From positions 124,001-188,000 of the forward strand of contig NZ_NPFY01000001.1 in NCBI RefSeq assembly GCF_002259415.1: a DNA stretch of 64,000 nt, in the 5' to 3' direction. The position numbers were made by a program, and so were the translations under genes. Below, one piece after another: positions 39,802 through 49,189 of this stretch. This stretch comes from Rhodococcus sp. 14-2470-1b. Its GTDB lineage: Bacteria > Actinomycetota > Actinomycetes > Mycobacteriales > Mycobacteriaceae. Under the pieces are notes generated by a model. It did no database searches and was not told where the DNA came from. It was given only the letters and a program-made list of their open reading frames with translations. Within the stretch, counting starts at the first letter, position 1; every line of letters begins with the position of its first letter.

Positions 39802-40722
39802 ATGACCGACCTGAACGGCAAGATCGTCCTCGGGGCCAACCAATACGGTAAAGCCGAGAACCGAGTCGTACGGATCTACCGCGACACTCCGCGACACGAG
39901 ATCCACGACATCAACGTTTCGAGTGCGCTGCGCGGCGACTTCTCACCCGCTCACCTCGTCGGCGATCAGTCGAACGTTCTACCGACGGACACGCAGAAGC
40001 AGACGGCGTACACGTACGCCAAGGCCAAGGGCCTGTTGCACATCGAAAGTTACGGGCTCGACCTCGCCCGGCATTACGTCGACGATGTCGAGCCGGTAGA
40101 GGGCGCCCGCATCGAGCTCGAGGAGTACGCCTGGCAGCGGGTGGTCGTCGACGGAGCCGAGCACAACCACACGTGGACACGCAAGGGTGAGGAGATCCGC
40201 ACGTCCGCGGTGACCGTCGAAGGCAAGGGCGAACACCAGAAGACCTGGGTCGTCAGCGGTTTCAAGGAACTGATCATCCTCAAGTCCACCGGGTCGGAGT
40301 TCGCGGGCTTCCTGGAGGACGAGCTGACCGTGCTCGAACCGACCCACGACCGGGTGATGGCGACGTCTCTCACCGCACAGTGGCGCTACACTCGCACCGA
40401 CGTGGACTGGGACGGAGTCCACGCGGGCGTGAAGGCTGCGATGATCGAGCGTTTCGCCAATCTGCAGTCGCTTGCACTGCAGCAGACGTTGTACGCGATG
40501 GGTGAGGCGGTACTGCAGAAGTATCCGTTCATCGCAGAGATTCGGATGTCGGCACCGAACAAGCATCATTTCCTGTACGACACAGCACGTTTCGGTGTCC
40601 CCAACGACAACGAGGTGTTCAACGCCGACGATCGACCCTACGGTTTGATCCAGGCGACCGTCGAGCGCGAGGACGCCCCGGACGCCGGCAGTGCGTGGCG
40701 CACCTATTCGGTGGTCGGCTGA
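39802..40722 (+). CDS. Urate oxidase (uricase)
   Basis: Uricase oxidises urate with O2 to 5-hydroxyisourate without a metal or flavin cofactor. The 306-residue protein has the catalytic Lys in GKAENRVV, the Thr in LPTDTQK, the Gln region SLALQQTLY and NKHHF with the conserved His. Two T-fold halves are present. GGGAG lies 6 nt before the ATG. It ends the permease-uraD-hydrolase-uricase operon and is convergent with the DUF2461 gene (10 nt apart). Confidence 0.96.
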   Translation: MTDLNGKIVLGANQYGKAENRVVRIYRDTPRHEIHDINVSSALRGDFSPAHLVGDQSNVLPTDTQKQTAYTYAKAKGLLHIESYGLDLARHYVDDVEPVEGARIELEEYAWQRVVVDGAEHNHTWTRKGEEIRTSAVTVEGKGEHQKTWVVSGFKELIILKSTGSEFAGFLEDELTVLEPTHDRVMATSLTAQWRYTRTDVDWDGVHAGVKAAMIERFANLQSLALQQTLYAMGEAVLQKYPFIAEIRMSAPNKHHFLYDTARFGVPNDNEVFNADDRPYGLIQATVEREDAPDAGSAWRTYSVVG

Positions 40723-40732
40723 GCACCGGTAG

Positions 40733-41362
40733 CTACTGCAGAACCTGCTCGGCCCACTCGACGAGAGGGGCCATCTTCCGCCACGACTCACGGACCCGTG
40801 CAGCGGCTTTCGGTGTTTCGAGCCAGGCCGGCGAACCGAAATGCCTGCTGACGGTCAGGGTCTTGTGGCGGAGCAGATCGATCCGCGGGTGGTCGGCGTC
40901 GTACCCTCTGGGTTTGGTCTTGAGCTGATCGCCGCCGATCTCGAAGCCTGCTTTCTGCATCGCGGCGACGATGCTCTCGAGTTCGGTCCCGCGCACCTCG
41001 GTGTCGACGGCGCCGCGGAACCGGGCGATTCCGTCGGCGTCCGCGTGGTAGAAGCCGCCCGCGACGAAGAGCCCGGCCGGGTCGATCTGGACGTAATACC
41101 CCAGGGCCGAGCCCCGCGCGACGAACGCACCCTGGTGCGCTTTGTAGGGAGTCTTGTCCTTCGAGAATCGGACGTCGCGGTACGGCCTGAACATCTTCGC
41201 AGGACCGAACTCGGACTCGAGTTCGGCAAGTAGCGCCGTCATCGGTTCTTTCACCGAGCGCTGGTAGACGTCCTTGTGGGCGTTCCACCACACTTTGCTG
41301 TTGTCCGCTTCCAGGTCCTCGTAGAAGTCGAGAGCGGCGAAAGGAATCCCCGTGAAAGCCAT
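40733..41362 (-). CDS. DUF2461-family protein
   Basis: The 209-residue protein matches DUF2461: YEDLEADNSKVWWNAHKDVY, RPYRDVRFSKDKTPYK, YYVQIDPAGLFVAGGFYHA. The family is widespread and uncharacterised. It follows pucR in the same direction (pucR ends 10 nt upstream of its start), so the two may be co-transcribed. Confidence 0.9.
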   Translation of the reverse strand: MAFTGIPFAALDFYEDLEADNSKVWWNAHKDVYQRSVKEPMTALLAELESEFGPAKMFRPYRDVRFSKDKTPYKAHQGAFVARGSALGYYVQIDPAGLFVAGGFYHADADGIARFRGAVDTEVRGTELESIVAAMQKAGFEIGGDQLKTKPRGYDADHPRIDLLRHKTLTVSRHFGSPAWLETPKAAARVRESWRKMAPLVEWAEQVLQ

Positions 41363-41372
41363 GGGGACGATT

Positions 41373-42923
41373 CTAGGTGTGCGGCGGTGCCACCGATTGC
41401 AGTGCCAGGTAGACGTCGACGCGGTCCACCGTGGACCCCATATCGCGGCCGAGCAGTTCTTCTACACGCTTGATCCGGTAGCGGACGGTGTTGAGATGGA
41501 CGTGAAGCACATCGGCTGTCTTGTTCCACGACCCGCCCTGGGCCAGGAATTCGCGCAGGGTGTCGAGAAGTCCCGAGTCGCCGTCGTAGCGCAGCACCGG
41601 ACCGAGGACACGCTCGGCGTACTCGCGTCGGACACGGTCGGGAAGAATCGACACCAGCGACACCGCCGAGTCCAGATCGCCCGCGGCGACGACAGCGACC
41701 TGTTTCTCACTCGCCCTCGCCACGTCCGACGCGTGACGAGCGGAATGAATCGCTCCTTCGAGTGCCGAGCCCGTCACCTCGGAACTGACGCCGACCACGA
41801 GCCTGCTCCTCCCGATCCCCGCAGCCAGCCTGCGCAGTCTCGTCCGCAGAACGGGCACGATGTCGACGGCTTTGGTTGTCACGATCCCGACGATGTCACC
41901 GCGGCTGCCGCCACCGACGCATCCACCGCCGAAGGACGTCAGAGTGTCCGACAGAACGGTCCTGAGCAGTTCGTGCATGTCACCTCGACCGACGAAGACC
42001 GCACTGATCACGACGAGTGGTTGTTCGGGATCGACGCCGGCTTGGCGAAGCCGTACGAGCGTCTCGGATGTGGACCAGTCCTCTTCCAGCAATCGCACGG
42101 CCTGGTCGGCGATTTCGCGTCGCACGAGGCGGCCTTCCTCCCTGCGAGCGCGATCGAGAGCGGCGATCGACGCGAGCTGGCCGAAGGCGTCGGAGATCGC
42201 CGGCCCGAAGGTCCGGTAGTCACCGGAGACGGCGAGAAACCAGCGCATTGCTCTGGTGGACAGCGCCGCACCGACACCGAAGATGCTGTGGACGCGGCCT
42301 CCTGCGAGGGTGACCGTCGCGGGCAGGCTGTCGGCGGACAGGGCGCAGCGGGTCAGCGCATCGACGTCCTCGTCGGAGAAGGGGGTCGCTTCGACGACGA
42401 GTCGACGCCCGGTCGCGGTGAAGATCGAGCACTGCATTCCGGTCTCGCGTGTGGTGTGGACGGCCAGCTCGTCGAGGGCACGGCCGTCGGCGACAGCCGT
42501 CAGGAGCTGCCGTTGTCGCATGAGCGAGGTGTTCAACGCGGCAATCCTGTCGCCCGACACCCGGTCGACGAGGAACTCCGTCAGATCGCCGAACGACACC
42601 GATGCCGGTACGGCGAGCAGTGGAAGTCCGTGCCGCTCGCACGCGTCGACGAGGTCGACCGGAACGTGGCCGAGCAACCCCTCGCCGGCGGCCAATGCCA
42701 CAGCGCCCGAGTCGAACACTGCCCGAACGAACGCGTCCGAATCCTCGGGCGCTCGGCGCCACACGAGTCCGGTGATGACCAACTCGCCGCCCGCGATGTA
42801 GCGAGACGGGTCCGGTAGATCGGTCGTGAACGTCCATTTGACGGTTCGCTCGTACGCCGCCGTGTCCGTGGTCAGCATGCGGATGCCGAACTCCGGAACC
42901 GCGAGCAGGTCTTTGACCTGCAT
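41373..42923 (-). CDS. pucR: PucR-family transcriptional regulator
   Basis: The 516-residue protein has a PucR-like N-terminal sensor domain (about 5-125: MQVKDLLAVPEFGI, PSRYIAGGELVITGL) and a C-terminal helix-turn-helix of the HTH_30 type (SWNKTADVLHVHLNTVRYRIKRVEELL). PucR regulators control purine catabolism genes. It is divergent from the xanthine dehydrogenase genes, across a 169-bp region with a direct repeat that could be its operator. It probably governs this and the uricolysis operon at 37-40.7 kb. The name is by family; direct PucR function is inferred. Confidence 0.9.
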   Translation of the reverse strand: MQVKDLLAVPEFGIRMLTTDTAAYERTVKWTFTTDLPDPSRYIAGGELVITGLVWRRAPEDSDAFVRAVFDSGAVALAAGEGLLGHVPVDLVDACERHGLPLLAVPASVSFGDLTEFLVDRVSGDRIAALNTSLMRQRQLLTAVADGRALDELAVHTTRETGMQCSIFTATGRRLVVEATPFSDEDVDALTRCALSADSLPATVTLAGGRVHSIFGVGAALSTRAMRWFLAVSGDYRTFGPAISDAFGQLASIAALDRARREEGRLVRREIADQAVRLLEEDWSTSETLVRLRQAGVDPEQPLVVISAVFVGRGDMHELLRTVLSDTLTSFGGGCVGGGSRGDIVGIVTTKAVDIVPVLRTRLRRLAAGIGRSRLVVGVSSEVTGSALEGAIHSARHASDVARASEKQVAVVAAGDLDSAVSLVSILPDRVRREYAERVLGPVLRYDGDSGLLDTLREFLAQGGSWNKTADVLHVHLNTVRYRIKRVEELLGRDMGSTVDRVDVYLALQSVAPPHT

Positions 42924-42975
42924 GTTCACCTCCGATGTTCCCCGGCTTTGTAGGAACGGACAATATCCGCGGAGT

Positions 42976-42996
42976 GTTTCGGTCGCGTTTCGGTCG
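42976..42996. promoter_or_regulatory. Direct repeat between pucR and xanthine dehydrogenase genes
   Basis: GTTTCGGTCG occurs at 42976-42985 and again at 42987-42996, an 11-nt spacing that places the copies on one DNA face. A possible -10 box TAGAGT for the xdh genes lies at 43035-43040. It is a candidate operator for PucR, not demonstrated. Confidence 0.4.
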
Positions 42997-43092
42997 TATC
43001 GCATCAGTACGCCGCCGTCGTAACAGATGTTCACTAGAGTTCGCATCAGGTCACGCAGGCTCCGCTCCTGCGGCACAGGAAGGCGGTGACGG

Positions 43093-43908
43093 ATGGACCT
43101 GGGAACGATTGCCGACGTGGTGATTCCACGCATGCGGTCCGATGTTCCTCCCGGCCGCGACGACACTGCGGTCATTGCCGGTGGAACCTGGTTGATGTCG
43201 GAGAAACAGGACCATCTGACGCGTCTGGTCGACATCACCGGTCTGGGTTGGCCGCCGCTCGTGGTGAACGACGCCGGATTGACCGTCGCGGCGACCTGCA
43301 CGATCGAGACACTTGCGTCGGCGAGCGTCGAGCGGGACTGGCCGGCGACCGGGTTGTTCGCCCAGTGTGCGACAGCATTGCTGGCGTCGTTCAAGATCTG
43401 GAAGGTCGCCACCGTCGGAGGCAACATCTGTCTCTCTCTGCCCGCGGGTGCGATGATCTCACTCGCGACGGCTCTGGACGGCGTCGCGACGGTCTGGGCG
43501 GACGACGGTTCCGAGTACACCGTCCCGGTGGTCGACATGGTGACCGGGCCCCACGAGAACGCCCTGCGGGTGGGCGACGTGCTGCGCAGCGTTCGCTTCA
43601 CCGCCGAGTCGCTTTCCGCGACAACCGCTTTCCGGAAAGTCGCCCTCTCCCCGCTCGGACGCTCCGCGACGGTGGTCATCGGGCGTCGCGATGCCGACGA
43701 ACAGTTCGTCATCAGCGTGACGGCCGCGACGAGACGCCCGTACGTACTTCGCTTTCCCGGGCTGCCGAGCCAGGACGAGTTGAGAGGAACTCTCGCCGCG
43801 AGTATTCCCGACACTGCCTGGTACGACGACCCCCACGGAGCGCCGGATTGGCGTCGACACATCACGATCGGCTCGGCTGCGGAGATTCTGGAGGAACTGA
43901 CGTGCTAG
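43093..43908 (+). CDS. Xanthine dehydrogenase FAD-binding subunit
   Basis: A 271-residue protein of the CoxM/XdhB type with AGGTWL (28-33) and the glycine loop ATVGGNICLSLPAGA for FAD. It passes electrons from the iron-sulfur clusters of the partner subunit to FAD. It overlaps the large fused subunit by 7 nt. Together they would convert hypoxanthine/xanthine to urate, feeding uricase. Confidence 0.9.
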   Translation: MDLGTIADVVIPRMRSDVPPGRDDTAVIAGGTWLMSEKQDHLTRLVDITGLGWPPLVVNDAGLTVAATCTIETLASASVERDWPATGLFAQCATALLASFKIWKVATVGGNICLSLPAGAMISLATALDGVATVWADDGSEYTVPVVDMVTGPHENALRVGDVLRSVRFTAESLSATTAFRKVALSPLGRSATVVIGRRDADEQFVISVTAATRRPYVLRFPGLPSQDELRGTLAASIPDTAWYDDPHGAPDWRRHITIGSAAEILEELTC

Positions 43909-46607
43909 TCGGCATCAACGGAACACCCACCGAATGTTCCCCTCGCCCAGGACAATGCCTGCGCACCATGTTGCGTGATCACGCGCATTTCGAGGTCAAG
44001 AAGGGGTGCGACGCCGGGGATTGCGGCGCCTGTTCGGTGCTTGTCGACGGAGTGCCGGTGCATTCCTGTATCTTCCCGGCGTTTCGTGCCGCCGATCGAC
44101 AAGTGACCACCGTCGCGGGGCTGGGCACTCCCGAGGACCTGCATCCTGTCCAGCGACGATTCGTCGATGCGGGCGGCTTCCAATGCGGTTTCTGCACAGC
44201 GGGCATGGTGGTCACGGCGTCGACGCTCGACGAAGGAGTGGATCTGCCCCGCGACGATCTCGCGCAGAAGCTCAAGGGCAACCTGTGCCGCTGCACCGGG
44301 TATCGCAGCATCGCCGACGCGGTGCACGGCGTCGTGAACACCGAGAAGGTCACCGACGGTCCGTCGTCGGGTCGGTCACTGTCTGCTCCTGCAGCGACGC
44401 GAATCGTCACCGGAACCGAGGAATACACACTCGACATCACGCCGACCGGGCTTCTGCACGCCAGTGTTCTGGGCAGCCCACATCCGCACGCCCGAGTGGT
44501 ATCGATCGACACGTCGGCGGCCGAGGCGCTACCCGGAGTCAGACTGGTTTTGACCTCCGCGGACAGCCCGGACCGGCTGTTCTCCACCGCCCGTCACGAG
44601 CAGCGGACGGACGACCCGGACGACACTCGTGTGATCGACACGGTGATGCGTTTCAAGGGGCAACGCGTCGCCGTGGTCGTCGGAGAGACCCTGGCCGATG
44701 CCGAGGCAGGGTGCCGAGCGCTCGAGGTGGAGTACGAGGTCCTGCCAGCGGTGTTCGATCCTGAGGAAGCCTCGCTACCCGGGGCGCCGCTCGTGCATGC
44801 GGACAAGGGGCAGGAGTCGAGGATCGCGGACCCGTCGCGCAATCTCGTTGCCGAACTGCACGGTGGAATCGGCGACGTCGACGCTGCCGTCGCCGATGCC
44901 GATGCCGTCGTCACCGGCCGATTCACCACACAACGAATCCAGCACGTTCATCTCGAGACGCACGGCACGATCGGATGGATCGACGACGCCGGGCGCCTGA
45001 CATTGCGGACGAGCACGCAGGTCCCGTTCCTGGTGCGCAACGAAATCTGCGAGATCTTCGGTCTTCGCCCCGACCGCGTCCGGGTGTTCACCGCCCGCGT
45101 CGGCGGTGGATTCGGCGGGAAGCAGGAATTGCTGACCGAGGACATCGTTGCACTCGCAGTGTTGAGAACGGGCTCGCCCGTCCAGTTCGAGTTCACCCGC
45201 GGCGACGAGTTCACCGTCTCACCGTGCCGTCACCCGTTCCAGGTCGACGTCACGGTGGCAGGCACGGCCGACGGCGTCCTGACCGCGCTGGCGGTCGACG
45301 TGATGACCGACGCAGGGGCCTACGGAAACCACTCCCCCGGCGTCATGTTCCACGGGTGCGGAGAATCGGTCGCCGTCTATCGATGCGCCAACAAGCGTGT
45401 CGACGCGAAGTCCGTGTACACCAACAACATTCCGTCCGGCGCGTTTCGTGGGTACGGGCTGGGCCAGGTGATCTTCGCGGTCGAGTCCGCCATCGACGAT
45501 CTGGCACGCGAGCTGGACATCGATCCCTTCGAGTTCCGACGCCGCAACGTCGTGGTGCCGGGTGATCCCCTCGTGGCCGCGCATGTCGAGGGAGACGATC
45601 TGATGTTCGGAAGCTACGGCCTGGACCAGTGTCTCGACCTCGCCGAGCGCGCGTTGAGGGAGGGCAACGGTGTCGGAGCTCCACCGGGATGGAAGGTCGG
45701 CGAGGGAATGGCGATCGCGATGATCGCAACAATCCCGCCGCGTGGACACTTCGCGGAGGTCACCGTATCGCTCGGTCACGACGGAACTTACGAGATCGGC
45801 ATCGGCACAGCAGAGTTCGGCAATGGGACGACTACGGTGCACACGCAGATCGCCGCGACGGAACTCGCCACGTCTCCCGACCGGATCGTCGTCCGGCAGT
45901 CCGACACCGATTCCGCGACATACGACACGGGTGCCTTCGGATCGGCCGGGACCGTCGTGGCGGGCAAAGCGCTCCTGGCAGCGGTCAGGCTCCTCTCCGA
46001 ACGCATCAGCGACGTTGCTGCGTCGGCGTTCGGCGTCGCGCCGAAGACATGCATCCTCGGGCCGGAGGGTGTGCACTGCGCGGATCGCTTCATGTCCTTG
46101 TCCGGTGTCCTCGCCGCAGCGGGCGGGACACTGACGGCGTCGGGTGACAGTGGCGGCGTCCCCCGCTCGTTGGCGTTCAACGTCCACGCCTTCCGCGTCG
46201 CAGTCGAGGAGAGCACCGGCACCGTCCGCATCCTGCAATCGATCCAGAGCGCCGACGCAGGCACCGTCATGAATCCCCAACAGTGCCGTGGCCAGGTCGA
46301 AGGCGGCGTGGCTCAGGGCATCGGTTCGGCGTTGTACGAGGAGATCCAGACCGACGGGGCGGGCACGGTCGTCACCGATTCCATTCGCAGCTACCACGTC
46401 CCGCAATTCGCCGACATCCCTCCGACCGAGGTGTACTTCGCCGACACGTACGACCAGCTCGGCCCGTTCGGCGCCAAGTCGATGAGCGAATCACCGTACA
46501 ACCCGGTCGCCCCGGCGCTGGCGAATGCAATCAAGGATGCGATCGGATCACGGCTTCATGCCCTTCCGCTCTCCTCGGATCGGGTCTGGCGCTCACTCGA
46601 CGGCTGA
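43902..46607 (+). CDS. Xanthine dehydrogenase, fused [2Fe-2S] and molybdopterin subunits
   Basis: The first 150 residues are a CoxS-like iron-sulfur subunit: plant-type cluster CDAGDCGACSVL (C36, C41, C44, C56) and second cluster QCGFC...CRCTGY (C95, C98 and beyond). The remaining 750 residues are the molybdopterin subunit with GGGFGGKQEL, AFRGYGLGQ and GAKSMSESP, the last holding the active-site Glu. Usually these are separate proteins or, in eukaryotes, one chain including the FAD domain. Here FAD stays separate, giving a two-gene enzyme. GGAGG precedes the GTG. The end overlaps the next convergent gene by 52 nt. Confidence 0.92.
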   Translation: MLVGINGTPTECSPRPGQCLRTMLRDHAHFEVKKGCDAGDCGACSVLVDGVPVHSCIFPAFRAADRQVTTVAGLGTPEDLHPVQRRFVDAGGFQCGFCTAGMVVTASTLDEGVDLPRDDLAQKLKGNLCRCTGYRSIADAVHGVVNTEKVTDGPSSGRSLSAPAATRIVTGTEEYTLDITPTGLLHASVLGSPHPHARVVSIDTSAAEALPGVRLVLTSADSPDRLFSTARHEQRTDDPDDTRVIDTVMRFKGQRVAVVVGETLADAEAGCRALEVEYEVLPAVFDPEEASLPGAPLVHADKGQESRIADPSRNLVAELHGGIGDVDAAVADADAVVTGRFTTQRIQHVHLETHGTIGWIDDAGRLTLRTSTQVPFLVRNEICEIFGLRPDRVRVFTARVGGGFGGKQELLTEDIVALAVLRTGSPVQFEFTRGDEFTVSPCRHPFQVDVTVAGTADGVLTALAVDVMTDAGAYGNHSPGVMFHGCGESVAVYRCANKRVDAKSVYTNNIPSGAFRGYGLGQVIFAVESAIDDLARELDIDPFEFRRRNVVVPGDPLVAAHVEGDDLMFGSYGLDQCLDLAERALREGNGVGAPPGWKVGEGMAIAMIATIPPRGHFAEVTVSLGHDGTYEIGIGTAEFGNGTTTVHTQIAATELATSPDRIVVRQSDTDSATYDTGAFGSAGTVVAGKALLAAVRLLSERISDVAASAFGVAPKTCILGPEGVHCADRFMSLSGVLAAAGGTLTASGDSGGVPRSLAFNVHAFRVAVEESTGTVRILQSIQSADAGTVMNPQQCRGQVEGGVAQGIGSALYEEIQTDGAGTVVTDSIRSYHVPQFADIPPTEVYFADTYDQLGPFGAKSMSESPYNPVAPALANAIKDAIGSRLHALPLSSDRVWRSLDG

Positions 46608-47644
46608 GAACGGGGCGTCTGGAAGACCTTCCAGTTCGTCGTCAGCCGCCAGTAGAGGTAGGAGACAAGGCCGATGGGAATGGGAAGGAACCACGTCGCG
46701 AATCGGAACACCAACACGGCCGCAACGAGTTCCGCCTGCTGACCGGTGGACAACCCGACCCCGAGCACGGCGATCAACGCGGCCTCGGCGACGCCGAGGC
46801 CACCCGGCGTCGGGGCAACGAACGCTGCGAGCGACATCGCCCCGAACGCCACGAAGATTCTGTCCCACCCGATGTCGTCGTGCTCTAGACCGGCCATCCG
46901 AACCGACACACCGAGCACTGTCGCGCCGAGCACCTGCGTCAGTACCATCGTGGCCGTCAGCGACCTCCAGGACGTCCGAACTTCGGCGAGTAGGTCGGCG
47001 CGGAAGTGCGCGATCTGCTCCTCCATGTCCCGAGCCTGGATTCTGGTGATGCGCTTGGCTATGGCACCGCGCATCCGTGTGAGCAGCCGGCCGAGGGCAC
47101 GAGCAAATCGATCGCTCGTCAGGATGCATCCGATCGATGCGCAGATGGCCGTCACGACCACGCACGCGCCGACGGCAATCCACACCACCGACCCGGACAC
47201 CGAGCCGAACACGACGAGTACGACGAGCGCGATCGCCATGACTCCGTAGCGCGAAAGGTTGGTCCACAACCCCACGGCGAGAATCGAGGTAGTGCTCGCG
47301 GCGAGCGTGAACCCCCACGATCGATACATCGCAAACGTCAATCCCGTTGCGACGGTGCCACCTTCGGGGACAGTGTTGGCGAGCGCCGACGACGCGGTTC
47401 GCGCTACCCCGGCACGCGGCAGGTCGAGCCCCGGGAGAGTGTAGGTCATGGGCTTGAACATCGATGCGAGGTAGACGAGACCGAGACCGGAGACGACGAG
47501 AACGTGGGTGAGGGAGATGGATCCGATGGCGTCGGACACTGCACCGGAGTTACCGACGGTCCGGTAGAGGAGCCACATCACCAGTCCGACCACTCCGTAC
47601 GACAGGACGGCGGAGACAACCTTGCGCACTCCCGACCGCGTCAT
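46556..47644 (-). CDS. LPG-synthase-TM-like (UPF0104) membrane protein
   Basis: A 362-residue protein with about 8 membrane helices and the family features ALANTVPEGGTVATGL and VAPTPGGLGVAEAALIA, as in the flippase-like part of lysyl-phosphatidylglycerol synthases. It lacks the aminoacyl-transfer domain, so it is probably a lipid or glycolipid flippase. The start overlaps the Lrp gene stop (ATGA), coupling them. The 3' end overlaps the xanthine dehydrogenase 3' end by 52 nt. Confidence 0.87.
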   Translation of the reverse strand: MTRSGVRKVVSAVLSYGVVGLVMWLLYRTVGNSGAVSDAIGSISLTHVLVVSGLGLVYLASMFKPMTYTLPGLDLPRAGVARTASSALANTVPEGGTVATGLTFAMYRSWGFTLAASTTSILAVGLWTNLSRYGVMAIALVVLVVFGSVSGSVVWIAVGACVVVTAICASIGCILTSDRFARALGRLLTRMRGAIAKRITRIQARDMEEQIAHFRADLLAEVRTSWRSLTATMVLTQVLGATVLGVSVRMAGLEHDDIGWDRIFVAFGAMSLAAFVAPTPGGLGVAEAALIAVLGVGLSTGQQAELVAAVLVFRFATWFLPIPIGLVSYLYWRLTTNWKVFQTPRSQPSSERQTRSEESGRA

Positions 47645-48078
47645 CGGTCGTAGAACGTCTGCAGAATTATGGTGCTGCGGGTACGAACGTTCGCGGTCGC
47701 TCGAATGTCCTGAAGCAGATGTTCGAGTGCACGCGGTGACGAGGTTCGCACCAACAGGACGTAGCTTTCCTCACCGGCGACCGAGTGACACGACTCGATG
47801 GCGGTGATGTGCCGGAGGCGGGCAGGCGCGTCGTCGGGCTGCGCCGGATCGATGGGGGTGATCGCAACGAACGCAGACAGCGGTCGCCCCAACGCTTCCG
47901 AGTCGACCTGTGCGGTGTAGCCACGAATGACTCGTCTCGATTCCAGACGGCGCACACGCGATTGCACCGCCGACACCGACAGGCTTGCCTTCTCGGCCAG
48001 AGTCGCAAGGGTCGCGCGGCCGTCTGCGACGAGTTCGTCGATGATCAACCGGTCGATCCGGTCGAGGTTTTCACTCAC
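47641..48078 (-). CDS. Lrp/AsnC-family transcriptional regulator
   Basis: A 145-residue feast/famine regulator: an N-terminal winged HTH (ATLAEKASLSVSAVQSRVRRLESRRVIRGY) and a C-terminal RAM ligand-binding domain. Such proteins bind amino acids. It starts with GTG and its stop overlaps the start of the membrane protein gene, so it may control that gene and is divergent from the acyl-CoA dehydrogenase at 48155. Confidence 0.92.
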   Translation of the reverse strand: MSENLDRIDRLIIDELVADGRATLATLAEKASLSVSAVQSRVRRLESRRVIRGYTAQVDSEALGRPLSAFVAITPIDPAQPDDAPARLRHITAIESCHSVAGEESYVLLVRTSSPRALEHLLQDIRATANVRTRSTIILQTFYDR

Positions 48079-48154
48079 CTGCGCAATGTAGCCCAGAACG
48101 CCCGGTTTCGGCGGAGTGGACTACAGGAAATCCGCACCGGGAGCGAGCTAGGAT

Positions 48155-49186
48155 GTGTCCGTGTCGTCCTGGCCGGAACGTGCTCGAGAACTCGCCGATT
48201 CGGTACTGTTCCCTGCCGCCGACTCCGTCGACGTCGACGGTGAGATCCCCTCCAGCCATTTCGACATCTTGGCGGCGGAGGGCTTCTACGGGCTCGCATC
48301 CGACCGCGGTGAACCGCTGGGGCCGGACGAATTGCCGCTCGTCGTCGAAACCCTCTGCGCCGGTTGCCTGGCAACCACCTTCACCTGGATGCAGCACAAC
48401 GGCGTCGTCATGTCGCTCTCGCACACGAGCAACACGTCGTTGCGCACGCGGTATCTCGACGGCGTGATCGATGGATCCATCAAGGCGGGTGTTGCCTTCG
48501 CAGGCGCGACACCTCGGCCGCCCAAGCTGTATGCGCGCCGAACCGACACCGGCTACGTGCTGGACGGACACGCGCCGTTCGTCACGGGATGGGGCATAGT
48601 CGACATCCTTCAGGTCTCCGCGCGCGACGAGTTCGACGATTCCATCGTGCACCTCGTCATCCCCGCCACGGATGCGGCCGGTATCGAGGTCGAACGCCTG
48701 ACGCTGATCGCCGTCGACGCGAGCAACACGGTCCGGTTGCTGTTCGACGGCGTCGAGGTGCACGATTCTCAGGTCGTGTCCGTCGTGACGGACGAGGAAT
48801 TTCAGTCCGGACAGATTTACGGGTCGTACCTCAACGGGTGCATGGCAATGGGTGTTGCTCGGCGCGCCATCACTCAGATGGACGACATCGGAACCGATAC
48901 CTCGTCGTTTCGTCTGTCCCATTCCCGGCGCCGCGCTGCGTTCGACGACGCCCTCGCCGGCAGGTACGACATGTTCGCGGCGCGGGCGGAAGCGTCGGAA
49001 CTGGCGATGCGGGCGGCGGCGGCGCTGGTGACCGCCACCGGTTCGGGAGCAATCGTCGGGCACGGCACGCCGGAGCGTCTGATGCGGGAGGCTACGTTCA
49101 CTCTCGTCGGCGCGGGACGGCCCCGGATCAAAGCCGAACTACTCCAGACCCTGCGGAGTGACCCAGCCGGCAGGAGCGGACGGTAG
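48155..49186 (+). CDS. Acyl-CoA dehydrogenase-family protein
   Basis: A 343-residue flavoprotein of the acyl-CoA dehydrogenase fold: N-terminal helical domain with SHFDILAAEGFYGL, middle beta domain with FAGATPRPP and GYVLDGHAPFVTGW, and C-terminal helices. The middle-domain motif fits the family, but the substrate and catalytic base cannot be assigned. GTG 48155 or 48161 may be used. It is divergent from the Lrp gene and ends 3 nt before a convergent CPBP gene. Confidence 0.85.
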   Translation: MSVSSWPERARELADSVLFPAADSVDVDGEIPSSHFDILAAEGFYGLASDRGEPLGPDELPLVVETLCAGCLATTFTWMQHNGVVMSLSHTSNTSLRTRYLDGVIDGSIKAGVAFAGATPRPPKLYARRTDTGYVLDGHAPFVTGWGIVDILQVSARDEFDDSIVHLVIPATDAAGIEVERLTLIAVDASNTVRLLFDGVEVHDSQVVSVVTDEEFQSGQIYGSYLNGCMAMGVARRAITQMDDIGTDTSSFRLSHSRRRAAFDDALAGRYDMFAARAEASELAMRAAAALVTATGSGAIVGHGTPERLMREATFTLVGAGRPRIKAELLQTLRSDPAGRSGR

Positions 49187-49189
49187 CGG

